Positions 17,011 through 26,227 are shown, counted from the stretch's first letter. The stretch is 64,000 nucleotides of DNA from Flaviflexus huanghaiensis (GCF_014118685.1 NZ_JACFAK010000006.1:62001-126000); one strand, 5' to 3'. The notes: generated by a model not told the origin, from the letters alone. A program made the numbers and translations.

Positions 17011-18092
17011 ACCGCCACCCTAATCCACCTGCCAGCGATGGATCGAGCCATGCCGATTGACCGGAGAAACTCGAGCGATGACACCGTTTCTGACGCTGTG
17101 AGTCCAGCTTCTCGCGCGACTCCGGGCAGGGTGAGGATTGACGACGGTTCGAGCGCATTCCACACCCTCTTGTCGCGCTCAGGCAACCTGTCGTAAGACG
17201 ATTCCGGTATCGAGGGCAGGTCGTCAGGCTCTATCGAGCCGAGCAGTTCGAGAACGTCTTCCGGGCTAGTGACACAGATGCCGAAGTCTCGCAGGAGCTG
17301 GTTCGTGCCGCTACTGGCGACCGACGTCACCGGCCCCGGTACTGCACACACGTCACGGCCGATCTCCGCCGCTCGCCGGGCAGTCGCAAGAGCCCCGGAC
17401 CGGAGGGCAGCCTCGATGACGACCGTGGTATGGCCCAAAGCCGCGATGAGGCGGTTGCGGGAGAGGAACCGGTGGCGTGCAGGGGCCGCTCCATGCGGCT
17501 GCTCAGAGATGAGGGCACCGCCGGCGACGATGATCGTTTCCACGAGATCGCGGTGCGAGGTGGGATAGATGCGGTCAATGCCGCCAGCTGCAACGACAAT
17601 GGTGCGGCCGCGCTTCGTCAGTGCGGTTCGATGGACGGCGGCATCGATGCCGTATGCCCCGCCGGAGATGAGGACGTGCGAAGCGGACAGGGTAGCGGCG
17701 AAGCGGGTGGCAATCTCGACGCCGTAGCCGGTTGCGGCTCGGGCTCCGACTATGGAAATCCCCGGCATTGTGAGGATCTCGGTATCGCCGCGCACCCACA
17801 GGCCGATGGGCGCGAGCGCTCCAAGGTCGTCGACGGCAACGGGCCAATGCTCGTCGCCTGGGATGAGATAAGCGGCATCGTCCGGAAAGTGGCCTGCCAC
17901 GATGTTCTCATCGAGTCCGCTCAGCCTCATCCGCCATCGTTCCGCGTGAATCGTGAGGTTGAGTCGGCCTGACTCGAGGTCGTTAAGGGCCTTGTCGGCG
18001 CCGCCGTCAAGGAGCGGTTGGACCGGGTCTCCCGGCTCAGTGAGATGGGACCAGATGGCACGAGCCCGCCGCTCGCCGGTAAATGTCGTCAT
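17007..18092 (-). CDS. dprA: DNA-processing protein DprA
   Basis: A 361-residue DprA/Smf, which protects incoming single-stranded DNA and loads RecA in transformation. The Rossmann domain has VGARAATGYG and SGGAYGIDAAVHRTAL; LISEQPHG and SGALATARRAAEIGRDV complete the signature. A C-terminal winged helix (about 300-361) is present. It is coupled to xerC downstream. The comM and yraN genes that normally lie upstream in actinobacteria are absent; only 113 bases separate dprA from the DUF2469 gene. Confidence 0.95.
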   Translation of the reverse strand: MTTFTGERRARAIWSHLTEPGDPVQPLLDGGADKALNDLESGRLNLTIHAERWRMRLSGLDENIVAGHFPDDAAYLIPGDEHWPVAVDDLGALAPIGLWVRGDTEILTMPGISIVGARAATGYGVEIATRFAATLSASHVLISGGAYGIDAAVHRTALTKRGRTIVVAAGGIDRIYPTSHRDLVETIIVAGGALISEQPHGAAPARHRFLSRNRLIAALGHTTVVIEAALRSGALATARRAAEIGRDVCAVPGPVTSVASSGTNQLLRDFGICVTSPEDVLELLGSIEPDDLPSIPESSYDRLPERDKRVWNALEPSSILTLPGVAREAGLTASETVSSLEFLRSIGMARSIAGRWIRVAV

Positions 18093-18205
18093 GGGTTCGC
18101 CTTTCCGCGCCCATGATCACCCATTCGTTCCGCCTCGATCGCGTCGCGGAGAGAGACAGCTGGAAGAAGAGGGTCGGCCCGGCTGATGGGGACGGGCCGC
18201 AGAGA

Positions 18206-18520
18206 CTACTTGTCGAGGCCGAGGTCTTTCATGATGTCGGACTTGTTCAGCTCTTCGACGTTGACATCCTTGAAGGTGACGATGCGGACGGACTTGACGA
18301 AGCGGGTGGACCGGTAGATGTCCCACACCCACGCATCGTTAAGCGTGACATCGAAGAAGACTTCGCCGTTGTTCGATGAACGGATCTTCACATCAACATC
18401 GTTCGCCAGGTAGAAGCGTCGCTCCGACTCAACGACGAACCGGAAGAGATTGAGAACGTCGCGATATTCGCGGTAGAGCGCCAGCTCCATATCGCCCTCG
18501 AAGTTCTCCAATTCACTCAT
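18206..18520 (-). CDS. DUF2469 domain-containing protein
   Basis: A 104-residue acidic protein of the actinobacterial DUF2469 family. The conserved block MELALYREYRDVLNLF, then VVESERRFYLAN and the WVWDIYRSTRFVKSVRIVTF run, matches the family strongly (for example the mycobacterial protein beside rnhB). The function is unknown. The start at 18520 has AGGAG upstream and overlaps the rnhB stop by 8 bases. The family is nearly always found next to rnhB. Confidence 0.93.
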   Translation of the reverse strand: MSELENFEGDMELALYREYRDVLNLFRFVVESERRFYLANDVDVKIRSSNNGEVFFDVTLNDAWVWDIYRSTRFVKSVRIVTFKDVNVEELNKSDIMKDLGLDK

Positions 18521-19172
18521 GTACGACTCCTGGTAGTTTCCACGCTGTGCGATGGTGGTCATGCGGTCCGAGGCGGGTCAGCGCCTCAATGTGGGACCGT
18601 GACCCGTAGCCTTTGTTCGAGTTCCAACTATAGCCCTCAGCCCCATCCAAACCTGACATGAGGGCGTCCCTCTCAACCTTGGCGAGAATCGAGGCAGCGG
18701 CGATGACTGTGCATGTGAGATCGCCTTTGACAATTGTGCGAACCGGCGGAGCGATGGATTGCCCGAACAGATCATCCGCGCTCAGCCAATCCGATATTCC
18801 ATCGAGCAGGACAAGGTCCGGTCTCTGCGGCAACTGGGCGAGGGCGTTCATGCCAGCCTCTCTCAGCGCCGGGATGATGCCAAGCCGGTTAATCGTCGCC
18901 ACGCTTCCATAGCCGACAGCGCCCGGTGCCCAGCTCTTGATGGGGCCGACAAGAGCCTCGCGGCCGTTCGTTGACAGGACTTTGGAGTCGGCAAGGCCCG
19001 GGGGCGGTGCCGGGGTCAGCGGCGTGAGAAGAACAGCACCGACCGCAACGGGCCCCGCAAGTGCGCCCCGGCCCACCTCGTCCATGCCAACAATGGAGGG
19101 CGGCCTGCCGAGCCTGTCGGTGAGCTCGTCAAGGACGGCCTGTTCAAGATGAGGGGTGGCGAAACAGGTCAC
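18513..19172 (-). CDS. rnhB: Ribonuclease HII
   Basis: A 219-residue enzyme that removes ribonucleotides from DNA. Catalytic acids sit in GMDEVGRGALAGPV (Asp-Glu), LVLLDG (Asp) and a further Asp in the KGDLT segment; LADSKVL and IAAASILAKVERD are family blocks. The GTG start overlaps the lepB stop (GTGA), indicating coupled translation. The order lepB-rnhB-DUF2469 is conserved in actinobacteria. Confidence 0.95.
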   Translation of the reverse strand: MTCFATPHLEQAVLDELTDRLGRPPSIVGMDEVGRGALAGPVAVGAVLLTPLTPAPPPGLADSKVLSTNGREALVGPIKSWAPGAVGYGSVATINRLGIIPALREAGMNALAQLPQRPDLVLLDGISDWLSADDLFGQSIAPPVRTIVKGDLTCTVIAAASILAKVERDALMSGLDGAEGYSWNSNKGYGSRSHIEALTRLGPHDHHRTAWKLPGVVHE

Positions 19173-19936
19173 GGATCGGGAACGTCCTTAAACACGGAGG
19201 AGACATCGCCGAGGCCACCGAAGCGAAACAGCGGGTACACGATCACAGAGACGCGACCCTCGACTCTCTCAATGGGAACAAACCCGCCGCCAGGCGCACC
19301 CATGTGGGCGCGGGAATCTTCGGAATTCGAACGATTGTCGCCCATGACCCACAGGTGACCAGCCGGGACGATGACTCGGAACTCCATAGCGGACGGGACA
19401 GTTCCCTCCCGGATATAGGGCTCCTCAATCGGCTCGCCGTTGACGAGAAGTTGTCCACCCTCGCTGCAGCATGCCACTTCGTCGCCGCCGACGCCGATGA
19501 CTCGTTTGACGAGATGCTGCCCGGAGTCGCGCGGAAGCAACCCAATCGTCTCGCCGATCGTATACAGCCCATCGACGAGAGCAGACCGCTCCTCGTCGTC
19601 CTGTTCGGCGAGCCACCCGCCCGGGTCGACGAAAACGACAACATCTCCCCTGTTGATGTCGTCAACAGAGTCGGCCAATTTGTTGACGATGATGCGGTCG
19701 CCCACTTCGAGAGTGTGTGTCATCGACGATGAGGGGATGAAGAATGCCTGGAAGAAGAACGTCTTGATAAGGACGGAGACAACAAGAGCAAACGCAACAA
19801 CGCCTACCATTTCGACCAGATATGACCGGAACCCTGAACGGCGGGCGCGACTCACCCCGTCCCTGGTCGGTTCGGTCTTATCGGCGGGAGCGAAGCTGGG
19901 TGGCATATCGCCCTCAGGTATCTCGTCCTCAGCCAT
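19169..19936 (-). CDS. lepB: Signal peptidase I
   Basis: A 255-residue membrane protease that removes signal peptides. After a cytoplasmic N-terminus there is one membrane segment (about 38-60, MVGVVAFALVVSVLIKTFFF). The catalytic Ser is in FIPSSSM and the catalytic Lys in LVKRVIGVGGDEV; HLWVMGDNRSNSEDSR is the C-box. The start at 19936 has AGGAGG just upstream and was preferred over an ATG 7 codons earlier. First gene of the lepB-rnhB-DUF2469 unit. Confidence 0.95.
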   Translation of the reverse strand: MAEDEIPEGDMPPSFAPADKTEPTRDGVSRARRSGFRSYLVEMVGVVAFALVVSVLIKTFFFQAFFIPSSSMTHTLEVGDRIIVNKLADSVDDINRGDVVVFVDPGGWLAEQDDEERSALVDGLYTIGETIGLLPRDSGQHLVKRVIGVGGDEVACCSEGGQLLVNGEPIEEPYIREGTVPSAMEFRVIVPAGHLWVMGDNRSNSEDSRAHMGAPGGGFVPIERVEGRVSVIVYPLFRFGGLGDVSSVFKDVPDP

Positions 19937-19984
19937 CTGTCCTCCTGCCCCGATCACTCTAACAACCCTCGCGGGGCAAAGAAT

Positions 19985-20014
19985 GCGACCCGCCGGATGC
20001 TTCCAGCGGGCCGC
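19985..20014 (-). terminator. Terminator after rplS
   Basis: Inverted arms GCGACCCGC and GCGGGCCGC (one wobble) with a 12-base loop follow the rplS stop. On the minus strand the stem is followed by ATTCTTTG. It separates rplS from lepB. Confidence 0.65.
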
Positions 20015-20023
20015 GTTGTCATG

Positions 20024-20374
20024 CTACTTGTCTGTGCGCTTCTCGCGGATCTTGGCTGCCTTGCCGTGGCGATCACGCAGGTAGTAGAGCTTGGCGCGGC
20101 GGACACGGCCGCGGGAGATGACCTCGATCGACTCGATGGAGGGCGAGTGGAGCGGGAAGGTCCTCTCGACGCCGACGCCGAAAGACATCTTGCGGACCAC
20201 GAAGGTTTCGCGAACACCGGCGCCGCGGCGGGCGAGGACAACACCCTGGAATGCCTGGACGCGCGAGCGGTTACCTTCAACGATGTTGACGTTGACGCGG
20301 ACGGTGTCGCCTGCGCGGAAGTCAGGAATGTCGGTGCGAAGCGCCTTGTTGTCGACGATATCGAGGATGTTCAT
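20024..20374 (-). CDS. rplS: 50S ribosomal protein L19
   Basis: A 116-residue L19 at the 30S-50S interface. Family blocks [28 protein letters not shown] and [21 protein letters not shown] are present. Length is normal. It is separated by 144 bases from trmD and followed by its own terminator, so it probably has its own promoter in that spacer. Confidence 0.98.
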   Translation of the reverse strand: MNILDIVDNKALRTDIPDFRAGDTVRVNVNIVEGNRSRVQAFQGVVLARRGAGVRETFVVRKMSFGVGVERTFPLHSPSIESIEVISRGRVRRAKLYYLRDRHGKAAKIREKRTDK

Positions 20375-20518
20375 AATTCTCTTCTATTCCCGCCCGTGCA
20401 CGCAGGTCACAAGCGATTATCGGGGCAGGAAACCCTGCCGAAGACTGTGAGGGGCTCGCCCATGCACGTCCCCCTGCGGCAGGACCTGCGCACTGTATCG
20501 GCGAGTGATCAGCGCGTC

Positions 20519-21916
20519 CTAGTATGACACATCGAGCGTGCGCGCCATAACGACGTCGTGGTTATTCTGCTCACCCACCATGAACTGACGCCGGCCGACA
20601 AGCTCGAATCCGAGCTTGCTGTAGAGCCCCTGAGCGCGCTTGTTCCCGGCGTTTGTGCCGAGCCAGATATATGGCCGCTCCCACTCGCGAGTGTGCGCCG
20701 ACAGCGCCCTCAGCGTCCCGGTCATGAGCATGCCGCCAAGGCCGGAACCCCTCCACTCCTGGTCGAGATAGAACTTCGATAGCTCGATGAGAGGGCCAAT
20801 CCGCTCGCCGTCCGAAAGGACAGCGTCAACTGGCGCCCCGTCCTCGGCTCCTGCGGCCCCGTTGCCTTCGGGGATGACCGACAGCGAGTAGGCGATGAGC
20901 CGGCACTCCTCATCCCGTAATCCGACGATGACGCGGCGGGGAGATGTGATGTGCGCAGCGAACGCCTCGTCCGACAGATGTTGAGCGATAAAGGCTCGAA
21001 CATCGGCGTCCGCCAGCGAGGGGGGACATGCGTCAGGGAAGGTCCGTGCCGCGAGCTCCGCGTAAACGCACGCGAGGCGCGGATCATCGGCGATCTCGAG
21101 CACTGGCCGGATCGGGTGCTCACCAGCGGCCGGCTGAGCGCGCCAGTACCAGCCGTGCTGCCCGAGAGTGGCACGGTCCCTTCGGTCGAGCTGGTGAGCG
21201 TCAAGAGCGGCAATCATGTCGGGCCTACGCAGTGCCGTGCGACGAAGAGCTTCATCGCGTCGCCAGCGGCCGACACGACCGTGATCTCCGGAGGTGAGGA
21301 TCTGCGGGACGGATTCGCCCCGCCAGTCGAGCGGCCGCGTGTACGTCGGATATTCAAGTAGCCCGGCGCTACCGTGTGACTCTTCAACGAGGGATTCGGG
21401 ATTTCCGATGACTCCGGGGACTAGCCTCGCGACAGCCTCAACGAGAGCGAGCGCGGCGACCTCTCCCCCATTGAGCACATAGTCGCCAAGGCTGAATTCA
21501 AAAACCTCGATCTCGGCACGTGATGCGTAGTGGGTCGCAACCCTCCCATCGATACCTTCATACCGGCCGCATGCGATGACGAGCTGGTCGCAATTCCTGG
21601 CCAGGTCGATGCAAATCTCCTGGGTCAGTGGGCTACCTGCGGGCGTCGGGATGGCGAGAACCCTGCGTGGATTCTCACGACCAAGATCGATGTCGAACGC
21701 CGTGTCGAGCGCCTTACCCCAAATATCTGCCCGCATAACCATGCCAGCCCCGCCGCCGACCGGGGTGTCATCGACCGTGCGATGGCGATCCTCTGTCCAG
21801 TCCCTGAGGTCGTGGACGGCGATGTCGATGGCGCCGCCCGCGCTCGCCTTCCCGACGAGCGACAGCTTGAGCGCATTGAGGTAGGCCGGGAAGACAGAGA
21901 AGATGTCGAATCTCAT
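20519..21916 (-). CDS. trmD: TrmD tRNA (guanine37-N1)-methyltransferase fused to a GNAT acetyltransferase domain
   Basis: A 465-residue fusion. Residues 1-about 250 are a complete TrmD: MRFDIFSVFP start, VDDTPVGGGAGMVM, the knot motifs CGRYEGIDGRV and FSLGDYVLNGGE, and YTRP. TrmD methylates G37 of tRNAs to prevent frameshifting. Residues about 270-465 form a GNAT domain with the acetyl-CoA loop QEWRGSGLGGMLM and a terminal GLYSKLGFELVGRRQF block. The linker frame is open with no stop. The substrate of the GNAT half is unknown. The ATG at 21916 lies 1 base after the rimM stop. Confidence 0.93.
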   Translation of the reverse strand: MRFDIFSVFPAYLNALKLSLVGKASAGGAIDIAVHDLRDWTEDRHRTVDDTPVGGGAGMVMRADIWGKALDTAFDIDLGRENPRRVLAIPTPAGSPLTQEICIDLARNCDQLVIACGRYEGIDGRVATHYASRAEIEVFEFSLGDYVLNGGEVAALALVEAVARLVPGVIGNPESLVEESHGSAGLLEYPTYTRPLDWRGESVPQILTSGDHGRVGRWRRDEALRRTALRRPDMIAALDAHQLDRRDRATLGQHGWYWRAQPAAGEHPIRPVLEIADDPRLACVYAELAARTFPDACPPSLADADVRAFIAQHLSDEAFAAHITSPRRVIVGLRDEECRLIAYSLSVIPEGNGAAGAEDGAPVDAVLSDGERIGPLIELSKFYLDQEWRGSGLGGMLMTGTLRALSAHTREWERPYIWLGTNAGNKRAQGLYSKLGFELVGRRQFMVGEQNNHDVVMARTLDVSY

Positions 21917-21917
21917 G

Positions 21918-22487
21918 TCAGCTATCCCCGTCGGGCTCTTCTGATTCTGGTTCGTCACCGTCGGCGATGATCATCTCCTCATCGGAGAAGAGTCCGGCAG
22001 GGGCATCGATGACGACACAGTTGTCGTCGAGGTCAATGTCGGTGACGATCTCCTTGACGAAAGGCACGCGCGTCACTCGGCCGTCCGGCTCCGCGACAAC
22101 AAGGAGATCCTGCGCCGGCATGGGCTCCAGTCCCGTCACCGTTCCGAGCGTATAACCGTCGGGATCGAGCGCTTCGAGTCCAACAAGCTCGTGTTCGTAC
22201 CACGAGTCGGACTCCCGGTCCTCCTCCTCGTCGGTCTCAATGACAAGAGCGACGTTCCGCAGACGCTCCGCCGCAGTCCGGTCCGTCACGCCGTCGAACG
22301 CGACGAACCACGCATCCTTGTAAATTCTCGACTTCGTGATCGTGAGCGGACCGGCCTCGGCTGGGTCGGTCTCAAGCACCGAACCGACAGCGAGCCGCTG
22401 CTCAGGAGAATCCGTCCGAACATTGAGCCGCACCTCGCCGCGCAGGCCATGAGGCTGGCCGATGACCGCTACCCGTAATTGCACCAT
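21918..22487 (-). CDS. rimM: 16S rRNA processing protein RimM
   Basis: A 189-residue RimM, the 30S maturation factor that binds S19. It has the N-terminal RimM barrel (LRVAVIGQPHGLRGEVRL, then VAFDGVTDRTAAERLRN) and a PRC-barrel (LVGLEALDPDGYTLGTV) followed by an acidic tail. It sits 1 base before trmD. A strong hairpin lies between khpA and this start. No good ribosome site is seen before the ATG. Confidence 0.93.
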   Translation of the reverse strand: MVQLRVAVIGQPHGLRGEVRLNVRTDSPEQRLAVGSVLETDPAEAGPLTITKSRIYKDAWFVAFDGVTDRTAAERLRNVALVIETDEEEDRESDSWYEHELVGLEALDPDGYTLGTVTGLEPMPAQDLLVVAEPDGRVTRVPFVKEIVTDIDLDDNCVVIDAPAGLFSDEEMIIADGDEPESEEPDGDS

Positions 22488-22502
22488 CTCAGGGTACAAG
22501 AA

Positions 22503-22534
22503 GGGGCCGACACGATAAGAATCGTGCCGGCCCC
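22503..22534 (-). terminator. Hairpin between khpA and rimM (attenuator or terminator)
   Basis: Inverted arms GGGGCCGACACGAT and ATCGTGCCGGCCCC (14 bp, one mismatch/wobble) with a 4-base loop. It lies between the khpA stop and the rimM start. The minus-strand stem is followed by TTCTTGT. It could split the rpsP-khpA and rimM-trmD parts of the transcript. Confidence 0.65.
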
Positions 22535-22543
22535 CATAGAGCG

Positions 22544-22783
22544 TTATGACTGGTCGGTCTCGACGACATCGACGCGGACGGAGCCGCGGGCAACGAGTGC
22601 CGACATAACGGAACGCAGTGCGCGGGCCGTCCTGCCGGAGCGTCCGATAACGCGGCCGAGGTCGTCCGGATGCACTCGGACCTCGAGTGTCTCTCCACGC
22701 CTACCGCGCTTCGACTGGACACGGACATCGTCAGGATTGTCGACAATGCCTCGCACGAGGTGCTCGAGAACATCAGCCAGCAT
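22544..22783 (-). CDS. khpA: KH-domain RNA-binding protein KhpA
   Basis: A 79-residue single KH domain with the GxxG loop in VIGRSGRTARALRSV. KhpA binds RNA in Gram-positive bacteria, often with KhpB, and influences ribosomal or division transcripts. Start codon overlaps the rpsP stop (TGATG). The order rpsP-khpA-rimM-trmD is conserved. Confidence 0.95.
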   Translation of the reverse strand: MLADVLEHLVRGIVDNPDDVRVQSKRGRRGETLEVRVHPDDLGRVIGRSGRTARALRSVMSALVARGSVRVDVVETDQS

Positions 22784-23238
22784 CAGGCGTCCTCAGCCGG
22801 TGCTTCTGTCTCAGCCGGCTCTTCAGCCTCCGCCTCAGCCTGCGCGGCAAGCCTAGCCTCGGCCTTCTTGGCGCGCTGCTTTTCAGCCTCGTCCTGGATC
22901 TTGGAGATCGCCTCGTCGCGTGCCTTCGCCTTCTCGTCTTCGGAGATCTCCTTGACCTCGAGAACACCCTCGGTGTTGCCGGTGCCGCGGAACTTGGCCC
23001 AGTCGCCAGTGATGTGGAGCTGACGGCGAACGGCGTCGGACGGCTGTGCGCCGACCGAGAGCCAGTACTGTGCGCGCTCGGAGTCGATCTCAATGAGCGA
23101 GGGCTCCATGAGCGGGTTGTACTTGCCGATCTCTTCGATGACGCGGCCATCACGCTTCTTGCGTGAATCGACGACGACAACACGGTAAACCGGCGCATGG
23201 ATCTTGCCCATGCGCTTCAAACGAATCTTAACTGCCAC
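22783..23238 (-). CDS. rpsP: 30S ribosomal protein S16 with acidic C-terminal extension
   Basis: A 151-residue S16. The core starts [20 protein letters not shown] and has [13 protein letters not shown]. The core family is 80-90 residues; the remaining part (about 95-151) is charged and Ala/Glu-rich ([15 protein letters not shown], then [16 protein letters not shown]). I chose the GTG at 23238 because it gives the canonical N-terminus, 11 bases after AGGAG; a GTG at 23250 overlaps that site. First gene of the rpsP-khpA unit. Confidence 0.96.
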   Translation of the reverse strand: MAVKIRLKRMGKIHAPVYRVVVVDSRKKRDGRVIEEIGKYNPLMEPSLIEIDSERAQYWLSVGAQPSDAVRRQLHITGDWAKFRGTGNTEGVLEVKEISEDEKAKARDEAISKIQDEAEKQRAKKAEARLAAQAEAEAEEPAETEAPAEDA

Positions 23239-23407
23239 TTGTGTGGTCACTCCTGGTTCTGAGTTATGGATCGCGTGCTTCTCGGTGGGGCCAAGATGCT
23301 CGGTTTCCGGGACACGGCGCGAGTTGGTGAGAGGGGCCAGAAAACACGCCGGGTACAGCGGTTAATTCTGCCAGAGAACGGGCGTCCGCCCAAGCGCGAA
23401 ACTGTTT

Positions 23408-24502
23408 TCAGTCCGTGGCCTCACTCACGAGCTCGCCGGCGCGGATGACGGCGAGAGGTGAGCTGACGACTCCCATGTCCGACCTCGGGTCGGCCGAGTA
23501 GACGACGACATCTGCAATGGTCCCCTCTTCGAGAGCAGGGAAACCGAGCCTGCGTCGACCCTCCCAGGACGCCGCGGCGATCACCGTGCTGGCGGGAATG
23601 CCAGCTTCGACGCAGGCCTGTAACTCGCTCGGGAACGTGCCGTGGGCGAGTGTGCTACCCGAATCAGAGCCCATGAGCAGGCTGATTCCCGCATCCGCCA
23701 TCGCCGCCATGTGATCGAAGCGGTTCTCGTACATCCGCTTCATTCGGCTTGCATAGACGGGATATTTGGCGCCGGCCTGGTTCGCGATATCGGCGAAGCT
23801 TGCGACCTGATTCGCGGTCGGGGTGACGAGGATGCCGCGTGCCGCAGCATCCTGCATGTGATCGAGGGTCATGCCCGTGCCGTGTTCGATATCGTCCACC
23901 CCCGCATCGAGCAAGTCATCGATCGTTTCCGTGGCGAAGGTATGAACGGCGACCTTTGCGCCTGCCTCGTGGGCTGCCTGAACGGCGTCGATGAGGATGT
24001 CGCGCGGCCACAGCGGCTCGAGGTCGGCATCGCTACCCTTCGACCGTTCAATCCAGTCGCCGACGAGCTTGACCCACCCGTTGCCCCGCTCTGCCTCCTC
24101 AACGACAACATCCGGTAGTTCCGCCGGATCGATGTCACGGGAAACTCCCCGCAGATATCTCTTCGGGCGCGCGATATGGGTTCCACAGTGGATGATGTGA
24201 GGCGTGTTCGGCTCCGAGTCGATCCATGTCATGTCGGCTGGAACACCAAGGTCCCGAACAAGGGTGACCCCGGTTGCGAGGACGTCAGATGCCTGAGCAA
24301 GGGCCTCATCTCGATCGACGACGATGTCGGATCCCAGACCGATGTGACAGTGGACGTCGACGAGGCCCGGCATAGCGAATCCGCGGATCGTGCGTGCGCG
24401 GCTCCCGCCACGAGGTTCGCGGTATGTGATGATTCCGCCATCGATCCACGCATCGGTTGCTTCACCGCCGGCGTGGAGGACGGTTCCAGTCAGGTGGATC
24501 AT
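23408..24502 (-). CDS. Amidohydrolase family protein
   Basis: A 364-residue TIM-barrel metal hydrolase. It shows DVHCHIGLG (first metal HxH), VAVHTFATE, DDIEHGTGM and MGSDSGSTLAHG (final Asp), with small composite beta domains at both ends. These features suit imidazolonepropionase- or prolidase-like amidohydrolases; substrate unknown. Its ATG overlaps the ffh stop (ATGA). A similar amidohydrolase next to ffh exists in mycobacteria, so the pairing is conserved. Confidence 0.88.
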   Translation of the reverse strand: MIHLTGTVLHAGGEATDAWIDGGIITYREPRGGSRARTIRGFAMPGLVDVHCHIGLGSDIVVDRDEALAQASDVLATGVTLVRDLGVPADMTWIDSEPNTPHIIHCGTHIARPKRYLRGVSRDIDPAELPDVVVEEAERGNGWVKLVGDWIERSKGSDADLEPLWPRDILIDAVQAAHEAGAKVAVHTFATETIDDLLDAGVDDIEHGTGMTLDHMQDAAARGILVTPTANQVASFADIANQAGAKYPVYASRMKRMYENRFDHMAAMADAGISLLMGSDSGSTLAHGTFPSELQACVEAGIPASTVIAAASWEGRRRLGFPALEEGTIADVVVYSADPRSDMGVVSSPLAVIRAGELVSEATD

Positions 24503-26046
24503 CGCAAGAACTTCGCGAGCTCGTTAAGATCCGGAGTCTCCGCCGTGTCCTTCTTGACACCAAAGGACGATCCCTTCGGCTGGTTTGCCGCCCTCTGGGC
24601 TTCTTCCCTCTCCTGCTGTGCGCGCTTCGCGGGGTTGCCGGAGCGGCCCTTCTTGGTGCCGGATTTGCGCTTCTTTGACGCGGCTGGCTGACGGGCCTTC
24701 GATCTCTTCCCCATGCCAGGCATCGATCCCATGCCGGGGGCTCCCCCACCTCGGGACACTTGTTGCATGAGCTTCTTCGCCTGCTCGAACCGGTCCATGA
24801 GGGAGTTGACCTCCTGAACCGTCGTGCCGGAGCCGGCGGCGATGCGGCGGCGGCGAGAGCCGTCAAGAATCTTTGGTTCGTTGCGCTCCTTCGGCGTCAT
24901 CGAGCGGACGATGGCTTCAACGCGGTCAACTTCGCGCTCGTCGAAGTTTTCGAGTTGATCGCGGTACTGGCCCATGCCCGGCATCATGCCGAGCATCTTC
25001 TTCATCGAGCCCATCTTGCGGATCTGTTGCAGCTGGGCGAGGAAGTCATTGAGGGTGAACGAGCCCTCCGCCATCTTGTCAGCGAGATCCTCAGCCTCCT
25101 TCTCATCGAAGGCCTTCTGAGCCTGCTCGATGAGAGTGAGGATGTCGCCCATATCGAGGATCCTCGACGCCATGCGGTCAGCGTGGAAACGCTCAAAGTC
25201 ATCGAGCTTCTCGCCGGTCGACGCGAACATGACGGGAACACCGGTCACGCCACGGACCGAGAGGGCGGCGCCGCCCCGCGCATCGCCGTCAAGCTTGGAT
25301 AGGACGACACCGGTGAATCCGACTCCATCGCGGAAGGCGATCGACGTCTGGACGGCGTCTTGACCGATCATCGCGTCAAGAACAAACAGCGTCTCGTTCG
25401 GTCTCACCGCATCCCGGATGTTCCGGGCCTGCTCCATCATCTCCTCGTCGATGCCGAGGCGTCCTGCGGTGTCAACGATGACGATGCTGTAGTGATTGGC
25501 CTTCGCGTGCTCGACGCCGCTGCGGGCAACCTGGACGGGATCGCCAACACCGTTACCGGGTTCGGGCGCCCACACGTCGACACCGGCTTGCTGGCCGACG
25601 ATTTGCAGCTGGTTGACCGCGTTGGGCCGCTGCAGGTCAGAGGCAACGAGGAGGACTTTATTGTCGCGTTCGCGAAGCCATTTCCCGAGTTTGCCAGCAA
25701 GAGTCGTCTTACCCGCACCCTGGAGGCCAGCGAGCATGACGACGGTCGGCGGGTGAGAGGCAAAGTGGAGTTCTCTCGTATCGCCACCGAGAATCTCAAT
25801 GAGTTCGTCGTTGACGATCTTGATGACCTGTTGGGCGGGATTAAGCGCCTGTGATTTAAGAGACTCTCCGGCCTTCTCCCGCACGGCGGCAGTGAACTCA
25901 CGGACGACCGGTAGCGCCACGTCCGCCTCAAGCAGAGCGCGGCGGATCTCGCGAATCGTGCCGTCGATATCCGACTCTGAGAGCCGACCCTTCCCTCGCA
26001 ACTGCTTGAAAGAGCCGGTTATCCGATCAGAAAGTGATGTGAACAC
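24499..26046 (-). CDS. ffh: Signal recognition particle protein Ffh
   Basis: A 515-residue SRP54. It has the N domain (1-85), G domain with GLQGAGKTTLAGKLG, DTAGRLGID and SKLDGDARGGAAL, then the Met-rich M domain (about 325-450, MGSMKKMLGMMPGMG). A basic tail is rich in Lys/Arg. Ffh binds nascent signal sequences and 4.5S RNA and docks with FtsY. The GTG start has GGAAG upstream. Confidence 0.97.
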   Translation of the reverse strand: MFTSLSDRITGSFKQLRGKGRLSESDIDGTIREIRRALLEADVALPVVREFTAAVREKAGESLKSQALNPAQQVIKIVNDELIEILGGDTRELHFASHPPTVVMLAGLQGAGKTTLAGKLGKWLRERDNKVLLVASDLQRPNAVNQLQIVGQQAGVDVWAPEPGNGVGDPVQVARSGVEHAKANHYSIVIVDTAGRLGIDEEMMEQARNIRDAVRPNETLFVLDAMIGQDAVQTSIAFRDGVGFTGVVLSKLDGDARGGAALSVRGVTGVPVMFASTGEKLDDFERFHADRMASRILDMGDILTLIEQAQKAFDEKEAEDLADKMAEGSFTLNDFLAQLQQIRKMGSMKKMLGMMPGMGQYRDQLENFDEREVDRVEAIVRSMTPKERNEPKILDGSRRRRIAAGSGTTVQEVNSLMDRFEQAKKLMQQVSRGGGAPGMGSMPGMGKRSKARQPAASKKRKSGTKKGRSGNPAKRAQQEREEAQRAANQPKGSSFGVKKDTAETPDLNELAKFLR

Positions 26047-26227
26047 AGTCTTCCTATTCCTTCGACTCCGTCTAGCGTAGCCGTTCGTTCCCCTCGTCTA
26101 CTACCCGGAGGCGCTGTGATTAGCAGGGCGACGCGTACACCGCGGTCATGAGTCTCGTCTCTCGTGGTGAACCCGTTGGTCGAGCGCCCCGGCCGATTCG
26201 TCGGCTGCGAGATCAGTATAGAATTCC

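Noticed and set aside
18093-18205. Open stretch ending in MGDHGRGKANP just before dprA as a small gene
   Set aside because: No start codon or ribosome site lies in frame after the DUF2469 stop; kept only as a possible deletion scar.
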